Source: an uncultured Erysipelotrichaceae bacterium (lineage in GTDB: Bacteria > Bacillota_I > Bacilli_A > Erysipelotrichales > Erysipelotrichaceae). From it: a stretch of DNA of 14,002 bases. Below, one piece after another: positions 13,705 to 14,002 of the stretch. How positions within the stretch are numbered: position 1 is the stretch's first letter; every line of letters begins with the position of its first letter. The position numbers and the translations under genes were made by a program. Location: assembly GCA_902796525.1 (NCBI GenBank), contig CADBPB010000196.1, positions 1 to 14,002 on the forward strand, in the 5' to 3' direction. Below the pieces are notes generated by a model. The model saw only the letters and a program-made list of their open reading frames with translations. It was not told the origin of the DNA and did no database searches.

Positions 13705-13733
13705 TTTACATTTTCAAATGAACTATTTACAAT
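13705..13733 (+). promoter_or_regulatory. Promoter of the DUF937-like gene
   Basis: TTTACA (13705-13710), 17-bp spacer, TACAAT (13728-13733), predicted start near 13740. The heptamer ATTTACA occurs twice, 21 bp apart (13704-13710 and 13725-13731), overlapping the -35 and -10. The spacer also holds AAATGAA, whose inverse TTCATTT recurs in the leader. Confidence 0.7.
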
Positions 13734-13774
13734 TAAGTTAAGAATGATTCATTTAACCAATAAAGGAGGATTCA

Positions 13775-14002
13775 ATGAATTTATTACAATTATTACTGGG
13801 AACCCTTACATCCAATGATTCCGTAAGTTCCGTTTCCAAAAAGACAGGCGTAAGCTCCAAGACGACTTCGAAGCTTCTGATGATGGCCATTGCTCTGCTG
13901 ATCAGCTACATCACCAAGAACGCTTCCATGAAGACCGGCGCTCAGTCGCGTCTCAGCGCTTTAGGGCAGCACACCAGCCAGGCACCTGTCGCACAGCAGG
14001 TC
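13775..14002 (+). CDS. DUF937-like protein, N-terminal 76 residues (3' end outside window)
   Basis: The frame opens at an ATG 5 bp after AAAGGAGGA and runs to the right edge. The N terminus MNLLQLLLGTLTSNDSV followed by SVSKKTGVSSKTTSKLL, a hydrophobic MMAIALLISYIT segment (36-47) and a Gly/Gln/Ala-rich continuation (from about 54) resembles DUF937 (YidB-like) proteins, whose cellular role is unknown. The 'SVSKKTGVSSKTTSKLL' part looks like the helix-turn-helix-like repeat unit of that family. It has its own promoter and does not share the CIRCE operator. The call rests on the first half only. Confidence 0.75.
   Translation, partial: MNLLQLLLGTLTSNDSVSSVSKKTGVSSKTTSKLLMMAIALLISYITKNASMKTGAQSRLSALGQHTSQAPVAQQV

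Overview
This 14-kb window looks like an ordinary, gene-dense chromosomal segment of a low-to-mid GC Bacillota bacterium. The exact clade is inference: a CIRCE heat-shock operator, strong AAAGGAGG ribosome sites, a 470-residue pyruvate kinase without the extra C-terminal domain, and a gut-Firmicute-style heterodimeric ABC exporter suggest Erysipelotrichia or a relative. I see no mobile elements, CRISPR arrays, tRNAs or rRNAs. No gap between genes exceeds about 160 bases.

Layout. (1) Positions 1-3940, minus strand: a tightly packed nucleoside-salvage operon. In transcription order it encodes an MTA/SAH/adenosine-type deaminase (amidohydrolase), a PNP/UDP-family nucleoside phosphorylase, a YczE-like membrane protein, a flavin-reductase-like protein and a pyrimidine-nucleoside phosphorylase that runs off the left edge. 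(2) 4095-5087, plus strand: a nucleoside hydrolase, divergent from the operon. The two apparent extended -10 promoters sit head to head around a 20-bp inverted repeat. (3) 5112-7389, minus strand: a patatin-like phospholipase followed by pyruvate kinase. (4) 7492-9027, plus strand: a cardiolipin synthase with two HKD motifs. (5) 9056-13049, minus strand: a two-gene heterodimeric ABC exporter followed by RidA. (6) 13206 to the right edge, plus strand: a UBA-DUF4342 protein preceded by a near-perfect CIRCE element, then the start of a DUF937-type gene.

How the parts work together. Region 1-5087 is devoted to breaking nucleosides into bases and sugars, by phosphorolysis and by hydrolysis; the adenosine-type deaminase is translationally coupled to a phosphorylase. 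Region 5112-9027 pairs a glycolytic enzyme with two lipid enzymes that share no operon. The ABC pair shows the asymmetric ATPase site split typical of TM287/TM288-like exporters. Convergent gene pairs share compact bidirectional terminators (5066-5095 and 9026-9052).

The most interesting signals are the CIRCE operator in front of the UBA-DUF4342 gene, which suggests HrcA/heat-shock control of a poorly characterised protein, and several promoters placed so close to their start codons that the mRNAs would be leaderless or nearly so. Both phosphorylases in the operon also show unusual motif changes. No obviously new multi-gene system such as a defence island is visible.
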